This document shows, in pieces, positions 44,495 through 53,263 of a DNA stretch of 64,000 nucleotides. The stretch comes from CAZNLH01 sp964573995 (lineage in GTDB: Bacteria; Gemmatimonadota; CAZMKB01; CAZNLH01). The position numbers and the translations under genes were made by a program. Location: positions 1 to 64,000 of the forward strand of contig CAZNLH010000010.1 in the NCBI GenBank assembly GCA_964573995.1. The letters are read 5' to 3'. Numbering within the stretch: the stretch's first letter is position 1; every line of letters starts with the position of its first letter. The notes beneath the pieces were generated by a model. It was not told the DNA's origin, made no database searches, and was given only the letters and a program-made list of their open reading frames with translations.

Positions 44495-45688
44495 GGAAGG
44501 AACCCCAACAGGGCCGGCGAACAAGTTATTCCTGATAAAAGAGAAATTCGAGGGGTCTTCGAGGAGGGTATTGTAGGAGAAGAAAGAGAAACCATCCACT
44601 CCGAGTTCCCTCAATTCCCTGGCCCGGCTCACCAGGCGCCCTACCGGTTGATTGTAAGCAGCCATTCCTACAAAGAGAAGGCCCCTCCTAATGGAGGACC
44701 TCGCCTCCCGCACCTGTGTCAACACTACATGCCGGAGTGGAGAATAGGTCATAACCACAACGAGATCTACCAATCCCCTTCCAGCCCACTCCGCCCAGTC
44801 CTGCCCGTATACCTTACGGGCACGGGCAATACCGGGGATAACGGCCACAGACAGAGTCAGCCCCGGTGATTCCTCCAGTTGCACCCTGCGGATCGCCGCA
44901 AGGAGATCGGTCACCTGCCGAGCCCGCCACTCATACCATTCCGCCATCATCTCTTCTCCCGAAGGGAGATCGGCCGATTCATCGAAGAGTGTTACGGGAT
45001 CAACGTGATAGGCCTCTTTGAACATCTGGCGGGTATAATCCTCGAAACCCGCATCTCCCGACGGATACCTTACATAGTCGAGGTGGAGACCGTCTATGGG
45101 GTACCTGTCGATGAGTTCCCTTACCACCCCCGTAAGATAATTCCTTACAGCCGGCAAGGCCGGAGAGAGAAACCGGTCTCCTTCCCCGCCCCCACGATAG
45201 GGACCAGGGTTGAAACCACCCGAACCATCATTGCTGTAGTGCTTGACCAACCATTCGGGATGACTGCGGAAGACGTGGAGTGGAGAATTGGGTATGCGTG
45301 GGGAAGACCAAATATAGAGGAGATTCACCCAGGCGTGGACCTCCAGGCCATTTTCGTGAGCCCGGTTCAGAAAGTAATCCAGCGGATCAAAATCTCCGCC
45401 GGGGGACAGCAATTCTCCCCTGGGCAATATCGAAGAACGGTAATAAGCATCGCCCCGGCCAACGACCTGGACGAACAGTATTCTGAATCCGCCTTCCTTG
45501 GCGTAACGAATGGCCCGATCGATCGAAGACCTGCTATCCAGTGTAGTGCGTACTATCCAGAGCGCCCTTCCCTCGTCTTTCGCAGTGAGGCTCCTAAAGG
45601 GGAGAATGAAGTAGAGGGATAACAGTATGCATTGAAGAATGGCGCCGCACCTCGGCCCTGCGATGAATTTCTCTGCAAGCGACCTCAA
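44486..45688 (-). CDS. GHL10-type glycosyl-hydrolase-like protein
   Basis: A 400-residue secreted or membrane-anchored protein of the GHL10/DUF187 family, a TIM-barrel group proposed to act on polysaccharides or peptidoglycan. The N-terminal hydrophobic segment (ILQCILLSLYFILPF) looks like a signal or anchor. The barrel shows ALWIVRTTLDSRSSIDRAI, LEVHAWVNLLYI, DGLHLDYVRYPSGDAGFEDY with likely catalytic acids, and VDLVVVMTYSP. It starts with TTG overlapping the rplQ stop (TTGA), so it is coupled to the alpha ribosomal operon. Confidence 0.85.
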   Translation of the reverse strand: MRSLAEKFIAGPRCGAILQCILLSLYFILPFRSLTAKDEGRALWIVRTTLDSRSSIDRAIRYAKEGGFRILFVQVVGRGDAYYRSSILPRGELLSPGGDFDPLDYFLNRAHENGLEVHAWVNLLYIWSSPRIPNSPLHVFRSHPEWLVKHYSNDGSGGFNPGPYRGGGEGDRFLSPALPAVRNYLTGVVRELIDRYPIDGLHLDYVRYPSGDAGFEDYTRQMFKEAYHVDPVTLFDESADLPSGEEMMAEWYEWRARQVTDLLAAIRRVQLEESPGLTLSVAVIPGIARARKVYGQDWAEWAGRGLVDLVVVMTYSPLRHVVLTQVREARSSIRRGLLFVGMAAYNQPVGRLVSRARELRELGVDGFSFFSYNTLLEDPSNFSFIRNNLFAGPVGVPSSR

Positions 45689-46191
45689 CTGCCGATCGTT
45701 TCGTTCCTTTCCCCGCCTTCTTCTTTCCTGGATAATCTCTTTCTGATTCCCCGCTTCGCCGGTTTGCCACGACGGCCCTTGCCCCTCTTTCCAGAGTCCT
45801 TATCCTCCTTTGCCGTTACAGGCCCTCGTACAGCCCCCTTTTCGACGAGTTCTATAATGGATACCCTCGCATTGTCCCCCGGTCTATTTGCGAGTTTCAT
45901 GATCCTGGTGTAGCCGCCGGGACAACCCTTGTACCGTGGCGACAATTCGGAGAACAACCTCTTTACCACTTCCCTGTCCGAGATGTCCCTCGAAACCATC
46001 CGTCTCGAATGGATGGTATCCTCTTTAGCCAGAGTGATCAACCTCTCCGCAAGGGGTTGCAACGCCTTCGCCTTCGCATCTGTCGTAGAAATTCTCCCAT
46101 GGGTGAAAAGTTGCGAGGCAAGATTACGTAGGAGCGCCTTACGATGACTCTCCGTCCGGCCCAATTTTGCCACTCTTCTTCGATGTCTCAT
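45685..46191 (-). CDS. rplQ: 50S ribosomal protein L17
   Basis: The N-terminal 120 residues are a standard L17 (MRHRRRVAKLGRTESHRKAL, LITLAKEDTIHSRRMVSRDI, KGCPGGYTRIMK), located near the peptide exit tunnel. A further 45 residues form a strongly basic tail (KRGKGRRGKPAKRGIRKRL). It follows rpoA by 55 bases and ends the ribosomal series. Confidence 0.96.
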   Translation of the reverse strand: MRHRRRVAKLGRTESHRKALLRNLASQLFTHGRISTTDAKAKALQPLAERLITLAKEDTIHSRRMVSRDISDREVVKRLFSELSPRYKGCPGGYTRIMKLANRPGDNARVSIIELVEKGAVRGPVTAKEDKDSGKRGKGRRGKPAKRGIRKRLSRKEEGGERNETIGS

Positions 46192-46246
46192 CTACCATTC
46201 CTTTATTCCACTGCAACGAGCCGTAAATCTCCCTGACATCATCCGA

Positions 46247-47332
46247 TCAGGATTCCGCCGCGACGGCCTCCTTTTCCACGTCTCCTTCGACCTCCTCCTC
46301 TTCCTCACGCTCGACGACCACCCATCGATCCCTTTCATCTTTCTCAAGCACCATTCCCAGATAAAGGGGCCTGGACGTAGGATATTTTTCCATGGCCTCC
46401 TTGATCTCCTTCAGGGACTTTCTACCAAAGTTGCGGAATTTCAGCAATTCTGATTCCGACTTCTGAACAAGGTCCGCAAGGGTCTCAATGTTTGAGGCCT
46501 TCAGACAATTACTCGAGCGCACCGACAACTCAAGTTCCTCGACGCTCCGGTTGAATATTTCATTCATTTTATCGATCTCGTGGTCGTTCTTCAACATCTC
46601 AGAGGGTCTTCGGATCTCCCTGAACAACATGAAGTGTTCGATCAGCAGTTCAGACGCCCGGGTAATCGTCTCTTCCGGATAGATCGCCCCGTTCGTCCAT
46701 ACACTCAGCGTCAACTTGTCATAGTCCGTTCGGTCTCCGACCCGCGTGTTCTCGACCCTGAAGTTCACCTTGCTGACGGGGTTGAAAATCGAGTCCACCG
46801 GAATAAAACCGATCTCCTTGGTAATATCGATCCACGGATTGTTCCCCTTCATGTGCTGTTCAGAGGGGAGGTAGCCGAATCCCCGCCGGATAAACACCTC
46901 AATCTTGACTTCTCGATCTTCCTCTAAGGTGAAGAGGTGGATTTCCGGATTTATCAATCTGACACCCGGAATCAATTCTATATCCCCACCCGTCACCTCG
47001 CCCTTTTTTTCAACCTTCAGCAAGAGGGGCTGATCGCCCAATTCGATGTCTTCATCAGCTGAGAATATCAGGCCCTTCATATTGAGTACTATTTCGGGAA
47101 TATCCTCAATTACGCCAGGAACCGTGGAGAGTTCGTGCAGGACACCCTCCAACTTTATCCCCCATACCGCAATACCCTCTATAGATGAAAGTAACACCCT
47201 TCTCAAGGCGTTGCCGATGGTGATCCCGTAACCCCTTTCAAGCGGGTGAATAACAAATTCTCCATAGCTGTCCGTCATGGTGTCAGGGTTCTTATCCACC
47301 TGCTTTGGTATCTTGAAACCCTTAAGCTCCAT
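46247..47332 (-). CDS. rpoA: RNA polymerase alpha subunit
   Basis: A scaffold for RNA polymerase assembly. The 361 residues contain the N-terminal dimerisation domain (FVIHPLERGYGITIGNALRR and VLLSSIEGIAV), the linker, and the C-terminal domain with helix-hairpin-helix (LRFRNFGRKSL-like: LLKFRNFGRKSLKEIKEAM) that contacts UP elements. It is longer than usual because of an acidic tail (EEEEEVEGDVEKEAVAAES). It lies between rpsD and rplQ in the alpha operon. Confidence 0.97.
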   Translation of the reverse strand: MELKGFKIPKQVDKNPDTMTDSYGEFVIHPLERGYGITIGNALRRVLLSSIEGIAVWGIKLEGVLHELSTVPGVIEDIPEIVLNMKGLIFSADEDIELGDQPLLLKVEKKGEVTGGDIELIPGVRLINPEIHLFTLEEDREVKIEVFIRRGFGYLPSEQHMKGNNPWIDITKEIGFIPVDSIFNPVSKVNFRVENTRVGDRTDYDKLTLSVWTNGAIYPEETITRASELLIEHFMLFREIRRPSEMLKNDHEIDKMNEIFNRSVEELELSVRSSNCLKASNIETLADLVQKSESELLKFRNFGRKSLKEIKEAMEKYPTSRPLYLGMVLEKDERDRWVVVEREEEEEVEGDVEKEAVAAES

Positions 47333-47425
47333 AATCAGTCAACCTCCCCTTATCTCACTCGGATTTACAGATAATAATCACAGGTTCCGCCGGCGTCACG
47401 TGGGGCCGTATTGGCCGGGGCCGGC

Positions 47426-48061
47426 TCACCGGGAATAGAGTTCAACGACCAATTGTTCCTGCACGGGTTCCGGTATTTCACTCCGGGTTGGAATCGACAG
47501 GATCTCCCCCTTCAACCTCTTGTAATCGACCCTCAACCACGACAGCATCTCTTCCCGTTGACTCACCTCCACACTGGACATTATCAATCCCATCTCTCTC
47601 CCCTTCTCCCTCACGGCGACTATATCACCCACCTCCACCTGATAGGACGGGATATCTACGATCCTGTCATTGACGGTGAAAAAACGATGTCGGATGAGTT
47701 GACGCGCCGACTTTCTTGACGGACAAAAGCCCATCCTATAGACAATGTTATCAAATCGTTTCTCAAGAGCGATCAGGAGATTCTCTCCCGTCAGGCCCCT
47801 CTTGCGGGCGCTCTTGGCAAAGTAATTCCTGAACTGGGCCTCGAACACACCATAGATTCTTTTGATCTTCTGCTTCTCCCGCAACTGGACGGCATATTCC
47901 GATTGCCTACGGCGTCGCCGAGAAAACCTTCCATGCATCCCGGGGGCGAAACTCCTCCTCTCGATAGGGCACTTCTCCGTCTTGCATTTCTCTCCCTTCA
48001 AGACGAGTTTTGTCCCCTCCCGCCGGCACAGTTTACAGTTCGGACCGGTATAACGAGCCAT
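47426..48061 (-). CDS. rpsD: 30S ribosomal protein S4 (zinc form)
   Basis: A primary 16S-binding assembly protein. The 211 residues include four N-terminal cysteines (C9, C12, C26, C31), so this is the zinc-binding C+ form. The S4 RNA-binding domain is LDNIVYRMGF-like (RFDNIVYRMGFCPSRKSARQ). The AGGAGG ahead of the ATG is strong. A 169-base gap separates it from rpsK. Confidence 0.97.
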   Translation of the reverse strand: MARYTGPNCKLCRREGTKLVLKGEKCKTEKCPIERRSFAPGMHGRFSRRRRRQSEYAVQLREKQKIKRIYGVFEAQFRNYFAKSARKRGLTGENLLIALEKRFDNIVYRMGFCPSRKSARQLIRHRFFTVNDRIVDIPSYQVEVGDIVAVREKGREMGLIMSSVEVSQREEMLSWLRVDYKRLKGEILSIPTRSEIPEPVQEQLVVELYSR

Positions 48062-48230
48062 CAGACCTCCTGTTCATCATCCCCATTGTCAATGTCCTAC
48101 TTGATGCATACATTCTATCGATAATAGACACGGAATACTGCCGACCACTTACTTTCCAATTACCAGGAAAGATCACCTGCACGATCTCTTTGTTTAGCGA
48201 TGTCTATAATCCACTCGTACCGCCGGCGGC

Positions 48231-48638
48231 TCATACCCGCCTCCGCTTCGGAGGACGACAGCCGTTATGGGGAATGGGCGTCACATCTCGAATGGCCTTC
48301 ACTGCGAGGCCCGCAGCCTGCAGCGACTGAATCGCCGACTCCCTCCCAGAACCGGGGCCCTGGACCATCACCAAAACACGCCTGACACCGAGGGAAAGGG
48401 CCTCCTTGGCGCACATCCCGGCGGTAACCTGGGCGGCAAAGGGAGTACTCTTCTTGGAGCCCTTGAACCCCGCCTTGCCTGCACTTGCCCAGCATATCGT
48501 ATTGCCCTGGGGATCCGTGATCGTGATGATAGTGTTGTTGAAGGTCGCCTGGATGTGTACAACACCCTCAGCGCTTATCTGAATCGTCTTCTTCTTCCTC
48601 TGGGGACCTCTCCCCTTCCTCTTGTTGGCACTAGGCAT
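48231..48638 (-). CDS. rpsK: 30S ribosomal protein S11
   Basis: Part of the 30S platform, lining the mRNA exit. The 135 residues show GVVHIQATFNNTIITITDPQ, GFKGSKKSTPFAAQVTAG, and the basic end HNGCRPPKRRRV. It lies 42 bases after rpsM. The following 169-base gap before rpsD has a possible CTTTCC/GGAAAG hairpin. Confidence 0.97.
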   Translation of the reverse strand: MPSANKRKGRGPQRKKKTIQISAEGVVHIQATFNNTIITITDPQGNTICWASAGKAGFKGSKKSTPFAAQVTAGMCAKEALSLGVRRVLVMVQGPGSGRESAIQSLQAAGLAVKAIRDVTPIPHNGCRPPKRRRV

Positions 48639-48680
48639 CTAATCTCCCTCGCTGATTCGCGTCGAATAGGGTCCCTTGGT

Positions 48681-49064
48681 TTACTTCTTGGCCTTTGATC
48701 TCTTTTTACCTGCTATAGCGAACCGAGGTCCTTTATGGGTCCTGGCATTGGTATGAGTCCTCTGCCCCCTGGCCGGCAGCCCCTTCCTGTGTCTTAAACC
48801 CCTATAGCATCCGATATCCATCAACCGCTTGACGTCCATGGATACCTCCGCGCGAAGGGCCCCCTCGACCTTGTAATCTCGCTCGATGATCGACCGGATT
48901 TTGCTTACATCATCGTCGGTAAGATCCTTGACCCGTTTGCTTGGATCTATCCCCGTCTCTTCCAGGACCTTCTTCGAGCGTATGCCTCCTATACCGTAGA
49001 TATACGTGAGGCCGATCTCTATCCGCTTTTCCCGGGGAAGGTCTATTCCCGCAATTCTCGCCAT
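48681..49064 (-). CDS. rpsM: 30S ribosomal protein S13
   Basis: A 30S head protein that contacts the 50S subunit and P-site tRNA. The 127 residues run from MARIAGIDLPREKRIEIGLT through the helix-two-turn-helix GLRHRKGLPARGQRTHTNA to a basic tail. It lies 41 bases after rpmJ. Confidence 0.97.
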   Translation of the reverse strand: MARIAGIDLPREKRIEIGLTYIYGIGGIRSKKVLEETGIDPSKRVKDLTDDDVSKIRSIIERDYKVEGALRAEVSMDVKRLMDIGCYRGLRHRKGLPARGQRTHTNARTHKGPRFAIAGKKRSKAKK

Positions 49065-49105
49065 TGCCTCAATCGTCCTTTCCTAATAACAGCGCCATCC
49101 GGCTA

Positions 49106-49219
49106 TCAGCCCTGTCTTTGCTTGTGACGGGGGTTCTTACAAATGACCAGTACAGTCCCCCGCCGTCGAATGATCTTGCAGTGCTCGCAGATCTTCTTTA
49201 CCGAACTCCTTACTTTCAT
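49106..49219 (-). CDS. rpmJ: 50S ribosomal protein L36 (zinc form)
   Basis: A 37-residue protein found by reading the gap between infA and rpsM. It begins MKVRSSVKKICEHCK, continues IIRRRGTVLVICKNPRHKQ and ends RQG. The ligands C11, C14, C27 and H32 make it the zinc-binding form. Confidence 0.95.
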   Translation of the reverse strand: MKVRSSVKKICEHCKIIRRRGTVLVICKNPRHKQRQG

Positions 49220-49346
49220 GAAATACCTCTTGACTCAATTCCATTCCATGCAGACCAATAAACGAACCACCCGGACTATTGGTCATCACTCTAACCGATT
49301 ACCCATCCATCCCCATCTCCCGGCCACCGTCTCTAAAGGCCCTCCC

Positions 49347-49565
49347 TTACTTGAACCGGTAGACGATCCTGCCACGTGTCAGGTCGTAGGGGGATAATTC
49401 CAGCGAAACCTTGTCTCCGGGCAATATCTTAATGAAGTGCATCCTCATCTTTCCGGAAACATGTGCGAGAACTTCGTGCTTGTTCTCGAGTTCGACCCGA
49501 AACATTGCATTCGGTAGTGGTTCAATGACCGTTCCTGTTACCTGGATCGGTTCTTCCTTTACCAT
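49347..49565 (-). CDS. infA: Translation initiation factor IF-1
   Basis: A 72-residue OB-fold protein that blocks the A site during initiation. The sequence MVKEEPIQVTGTVIEPLPNA, then FRVELENKHEVLAHVSGKMR, then the end DLTRGRIVYRFK is standard. It has an extended -10 promoter in the 165-base gap upstream, so it can be made separately from the spc operon. Confidence 0.96.
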   Translation of the reverse strand: MVKEEPIQVTGTVIEPLPNAMFRVELENKHEVLAHVSGKMRMHFIKILPGDKVSLELSPYDLTRGRIVYRFK

Positions 49566-49633
49566 AGAGTCTATACCTCGAGGTCTTCCTTATTTTCCAC
49601 AGGCCACTTATCGCCTGTCACTAATTTATTAAA

Positions 49634-49642
49634 AGTATAACA
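49634..49642 (-). promoter_or_regulatory. Extended -10 promoter before infA
   Basis: The minus strand reads TGTTATACT, an extended -10 (TGn plus TATACT), about 70 bases upstream of infA. No good -35 lies at the right distance, which is tolerable for extended -10 promoters. An overlapping TTGAAA-16-TAAATT pair is an alternative. Confidence 0.5.
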
Positions 49643-49730
49643 TTTTTCAAGGATCAAATCGGAATATACCCCCTTGATCCGGCACCTCTAACGGTTCGTG
49701 TGACGACGAAACGGAAGGCATCAAGGTTGC

Positions 49731-50558
49731 CTAACAGCCACGCTGCGTGACGTCCCCATTGTTGGAAGTAATAACAAGAGGTCCATTGCCCGTGATCGCC
49801 ACCGTATGTTCAAAGTGAGCGGAGACACTCCCGTCCAGGGTCACCACCGTCCATCGATCATCCCGAGTCCTGACTCCATATCCCCCCATGTTCAACATGG
49901 GTTCAATCGCCAGCACCAGGCCCTCTTTCAACTCGATACCGGTATTGGGTAGGCCGAAATTGGGGACCGGGGGTTCCTCGTGTAAGTTGGCGCCGATCCC
50001 GTGACCTACGAGGCTCCTGACAACTGAATAACCATTCCTCTCGGCCACAGACTGAATCGCAGCGGAGATATCTCCAAGGCGATTGCCAGGTCTGGCCTTG
50101 CTTATGCCCTTCTCGAGCGCCATCTCGGTGACTCTCAGGAAACTGGCGACCTCCTCGGGGACCTTTCCAACAGGAACCGTCACGGCGCCGTCAGCAAAAT
50201 ACCCGCCCAGGCTGGCCCCGACATCTATGCTGACAATGTCTCCCTCCCTGAGGCTTCGAGACTTAGTTGGAATTCCATGGACCACCTCATCGTTTATTGA
50301 TACACAGAGGGTCGACGGAAAACCATGATACCCCTTGAAGGCGGGCCTTGCGCCTTTAAACGAGACAATGGTCTCTTCGGCGACGGCATCGAGTTCGGCG
50401 GTAGTAACACCCGGACATACAGCGGCACAGACTTCATCGAGTGCTTTAGCGACGATTTTTCCGCTCTGCTTCATCCTTGCGATCACACGATCCGGCTTTA
50501 GTACGACCCCCCGAGGATTTGTAACGAAGGTGCTATCGCTCACTCTTTCCACCCCCAT
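49731..50558 (-). CDS. map: Methionine aminopeptidase type I
   Basis: Removes the initiator methionine. The five metal ligands are recognisable in the D of SIDVGASLGGYFADGAV (two Asp), the H of LVGHGIG, the E of AIEPMLNMG and the E of HFEHTVAIT. The N-terminus is uncertain: the frame is open to 50693, deep inside adk, so I take the ATG at 50558, which gives about 275 residues and a 26-base overlap with adk. GTG codons a few residues downstream are alternatives. Confidence 0.93.
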   Translation of the reverse strand: MGVERVSDSTFVTNPRGVVLKPDRVIARMKQSGKIVAKALDEVCAAVCPGVTTAELDAVAEETIVSFKGARPAFKGYHGFPSTLCVSINDEVVHGIPTKSRSLREGDIVSIDVGASLGGYFADGAVTVPVGKVPEEVASFLRVTEMALEKGISKARPGNRLGDISAAIQSVAERNGYSVVRSLVGHGIGANLHEEPPVPNFGLPNTGIELKEGLVLAIEPMLNMGGYGVRTRDDRWTVVTLDGSVSAHFEHTVAITGNGPLVITSNNGDVTQRGC

Positions 50559-51216
50559 CCTCTCTCGGTATCGCTCCATCAAGGAACCGGCAAATCTCCG
50601 AATGGATTTCCATGGAGTCTTTCTCTCCATCCACACGGAGTACCTCTCCCATCTCTTCGTACCATTGAAGAATCGGGAGCGTTTTCGCCCCATAGACTTC
50701 CAGCCTGTTCAATATCACGTCTTCCCGGTCATCCTCCCTGACGATCAATTCGGCCTTGCACTCGTCACAGTGTAGGCCGTCCGCCGAAGGATCAGAGACC
50801 ACGTTATATAGCCTGTTACAATTCGGGCAACTCCTCCTCAGGGAGAGCCTCCTGACCACCTCTTCACTCGATACCTCAAGATAGATGACGAGATCAACCC
50901 TCTCTCCCCTCCCATTTAGCAGTCTCTGGAGTGCATCCGCCTGCTTTATAGTCCTTGGAAACCCGTCAAATATTACCCCACCCTTCTCCACCTGCTTCTC
51001 CAAGGTCTCTCCAATCAGCCCAATGACCAATTCATCCGGCACCAGGGCGCCGCTCTCCATGAAACTCCTGGCCCTCTTCCCGAGCGATGTCTCTTTAAAG
51101 ACCGCCTCCCTGAGTATATCACCCGTTGATACCTGGAGAAGGGAATATCTTCGGGCCAGCATACGCGCCTGTGTTCCCTTGCCGGATCCCGGAGATCCCA
51201 GCATCACGAGGTCCAT
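50533..51216 (-). CDS. adk: Adenylate kinase (zinc lid)
   Basis: Interconverts ATP, ADP and AMP. The 227 residues have the P-loop LGSPGSGKGTQARML, the AMP site FDGFPRTIKQA, and a long lid containing CPNC and CDEC, a zinc-binding lid. It starts one base into the secY stop. The tail ends EDGGGKSER and overlaps map. Confidence 0.97.
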   Translation of the reverse strand: MDLVMLGSPGSGKGTQARMLARRYSLLQVSTGDILREAVFKETSLGKRARSFMESGALVPDELVIGLIGETLEKQVEKGGVIFDGFPRTIKQADALQRLLNGRGERVDLVIYLEVSSEEVVRRLSLRRSCPNCNRLYNVVSDPSADGLHCDECKAELIVREDDREDVILNRLEVYGAKTLPILQWYEEMGEVLRVDGEKDSMEIHSEICRFLDGAIPREDGGGKSER

Positions 51217-52529
51217 TACCCGAAACTCCTCCCCCTGATCTTCCCCTTCTTCATGAAGCCGTCATAATGTCGCAGAAGAAGATGAGATTCCATCTGCTGG
51301 ATCGTGTCCAGGGCGACCCCGACTACGATCAGCAGGCCCGTACCGCCAAAGTAAAACGGCACGTTGAGTTTCGTGATGAGGAACATCGGCAAGATGGCGA
51401 TAGCAGCGAGAAAAATCGACCCCGGCAGCGTGATTCGCGTCAGAATGCGGTCGATATAATCTGCGGTCTTGCTGCCCGGCCTGATCCCGGGTATAAACCC
51501 ACCCTGCCGTTTCATATTCTCCGCTACGTCTATCGGATTGAAGATAATGGCCGTATAGAAATAAGTAAAGAATATTATCATAATAGTGTATAATACCACA
51601 TAGATCGGTGATCCGATCCGGAACAGGTTGCTGAAGTCTTCGGCCCACTTCACTCCCGGGAAGAAAGTCGAGAGTGTGCCGGGGAATATTATTATAGATT
51701 GAGCAAATATAATAGGCATCACACCGGCACTGTTTACCCTGAGCGGAAGGTGCGTCTGTTGGCCCCCGTATACCTTCCGGCCCACGATCTTCCTTGGGAT
51801 CTGGATGGGGATCCGCCGATGGCCAAGGGTCATGAATATGACGCCGGCGATAATAAGCACTATCAGGATCAGTATTACGATGATGTTTACCGTTCCGAGC
51901 ACGTCGCTCTTCCATAGTCCTATGGAACGAAATATCGCGCCCGGAAGCCCATCAACTATGCCGAAAAAGATGAGGAGCGACATCCCGTTTCCAATACCTC
52001 TCTCCGTAAGTTGCTCACCGAGCCACATGACCAGGACTGCCCCGGTGGTAAGCGTCAGCACGATGATCGCGCTGAACCCAATACCCGGGGATATGGTTAA
52101 TGCGGATGGGACTTGGGTCTGCAACCATACTGAAATACCGTATGATTGAACCAGAGAGATCAGGATCGTTCCGTACCTGGTATACTGAGTGATTTTCTTA
52201 CGTCCCTCTTCACCCTCTTTCTGAAGTTTTTCAAAATATGGGAAAACAGATGCCAGCAATTGAAAGATAATCGATGCGCTGATGTACGGCATGATTCCCA
52301 GGGCGAAGATGGCGGCCCTCCCCAAGGCCCCACCAACGAACATGTCGTACATCCCGAACAGAGTCCCCTTCTGCGTGTTGAAAAATGCCGCCAGGGCGGT
52401 GTAATCCACCCCCGGGGAGGTAATATGGACCCCGAGCCTGAAGACCACTATGATTACAACGGTGAAAAGGATTCTCCTCTTCAACTCGGGAACTTTGAAT
52501 ACATTTTGGAAGCTCTGCGCTTGAGCCAT
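51216..52529 (-). CDS. secY: Protein translocase subunit SecY
   Basis: The central channel of the Sec translocon. The 437 residues form ten transmembrane helices. Signature segments include ALGIMPYISASIIFQLL and GGFIPGIRPGSKTADYIDRI, and the end is HYDGFMKKGKIRGRSFG. It overlaps rplO and adk by one base each, so the three are translationally coupled. Confidence 0.97.
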   Translation of the reverse strand: MAQAQSFQNVFKVPELKRRILFTVVIIVVFRLGVHITSPGVDYTALAAFFNTQKGTLFGMYDMFVGGALGRAAIFALGIMPYISASIIFQLLASVFPYFEKLQKEGEEGRKKITQYTRYGTILISLVQSYGISVWLQTQVPSALTISPGIGFSAIIVLTLTTGAVLVMWLGEQLTERGIGNGMSLLIFFGIVDGLPGAIFRSIGLWKSDVLGTVNIIVILILIVLIIAGVIFMTLGHRRIPIQIPRKIVGRKVYGGQQTHLPLRVNSAGVMPIIFAQSIIIFPGTLSTFFPGVKWAEDFSNLFRIGSPIYVVLYTIMIIFFTYFYTAIIFNPIDVAENMKRQGGFIPGIRPGSKTADYIDRILTRITLPGSIFLAAIAILPMFLITKLNVPFYFGGTGLLIVVGVALDTIQQMESHLLLRHYDGFMKKGKIRGRSFG

Positions 52530-52969
52530 CAGATGACCTCCACACCACCGCCAACGTCAGTGATCTTTCGCCTTGCCGCCTCGCTGAAGGAATGTGCCCT
52601 AACATGGATCTCGCGATCGATCGTTCCACTTCCCAGTACCTTCACAGGTCGATCCGAGTACTTTATAAGTCCCAACTCCTTCATGACCTCGGGTGAATAT
52701 TCAATGGACTGTGTATCGCGCGCCAGGGCCCCGATATTGACCACCTGGTACACTACCTTTCTTACGGGACGAAAACCCCTCTTCGGGAGCCTCCTCTGCA
52801 AGGGCATCTGCCCCCCCTCGTATCCCGCCTTCACCCTGGAACCAGCTCGAGCCTTGAAACCCTTGCTCCCTCTTCCGGAGGTCTTACCCCTGCCGCTCCC
52901 TCGTCCCCGCCCCACCCGATGCCTCTTTCGGGTAGAACCATCAGGCCTCTTCAATGAACTTAACTTCAC
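52529..52969 (-). CDS. rplO: 50S ribosomal protein L15
   Basis: A 146-residue 50S protein. The basic glycine-rich N-terminus (RHRVGRGRGSGRGKTSGRGS) and MPLQRRLPKRGF are typical. It starts 105 bases after rpmD, a longer gap than usual in spc operons, with nothing recognisable in between. Confidence 0.96.
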   Translation of the reverse strand: MKLSSLKRPDGSTRKRHRVGRGRGSGRGKTSGRGSKGFKARAGSRVKAGYEGGQMPLQRRLPKRGFRPVRKVVYQVVNIGALARDTQSIEYSPEVMKELGLIKYSDRPVKVLGSGTIDREIHVRAHSFSEAARRKITDVGGGVEVI

Positions 52970-53074
52970 GCTTCCTCCCGGTATACTCGCGTGTTTTATT
53001 ATCTTTCAAACAATCAAATTGCCTTCGCAGTGTTCCCCAATCATCCCCCCTTTTTCTATAACTGTCACCAACTG

Positions 53075-53263
53075 TCACTCGTCAATCTCACTCACTTTCA
53101 CCAGGTGGGACACCTTGCGGATCATTCCCCGAATCGGAGGATTATCGGGCTTGATCACGACCTTCTGGTGGTGGGTCAGGCCAAGCGCTACGAGTGTACG
53201 CCTCTGCCCCTCAGGCCTCTTTATCCCGCTCCGTACCTGCTTTATCTCCAGTTTCCGTGACAT
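53075..53263 (-). CDS. rpmD: 50S ribosomal protein L30
   Basis: A 62-residue protein with LEIKQVRSGIKRPEGQRRTL and VIKPDNPPIRGMIRKVSHLV. The start at the MSRK methionine (53263) agrees with family length; an in-frame ATG two codons upstream is closer to GAGG. Either start lies inside the extended C-terminus of rpsE, an overlap of about 50 bases. Confidence 0.93.
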   Translation of the reverse strand: MSRKLEIKQVRSGIKRPEGQRRTLVALGLTHHQKVVIKPDNPPIRGMIRKVSHLVKVSEIDE

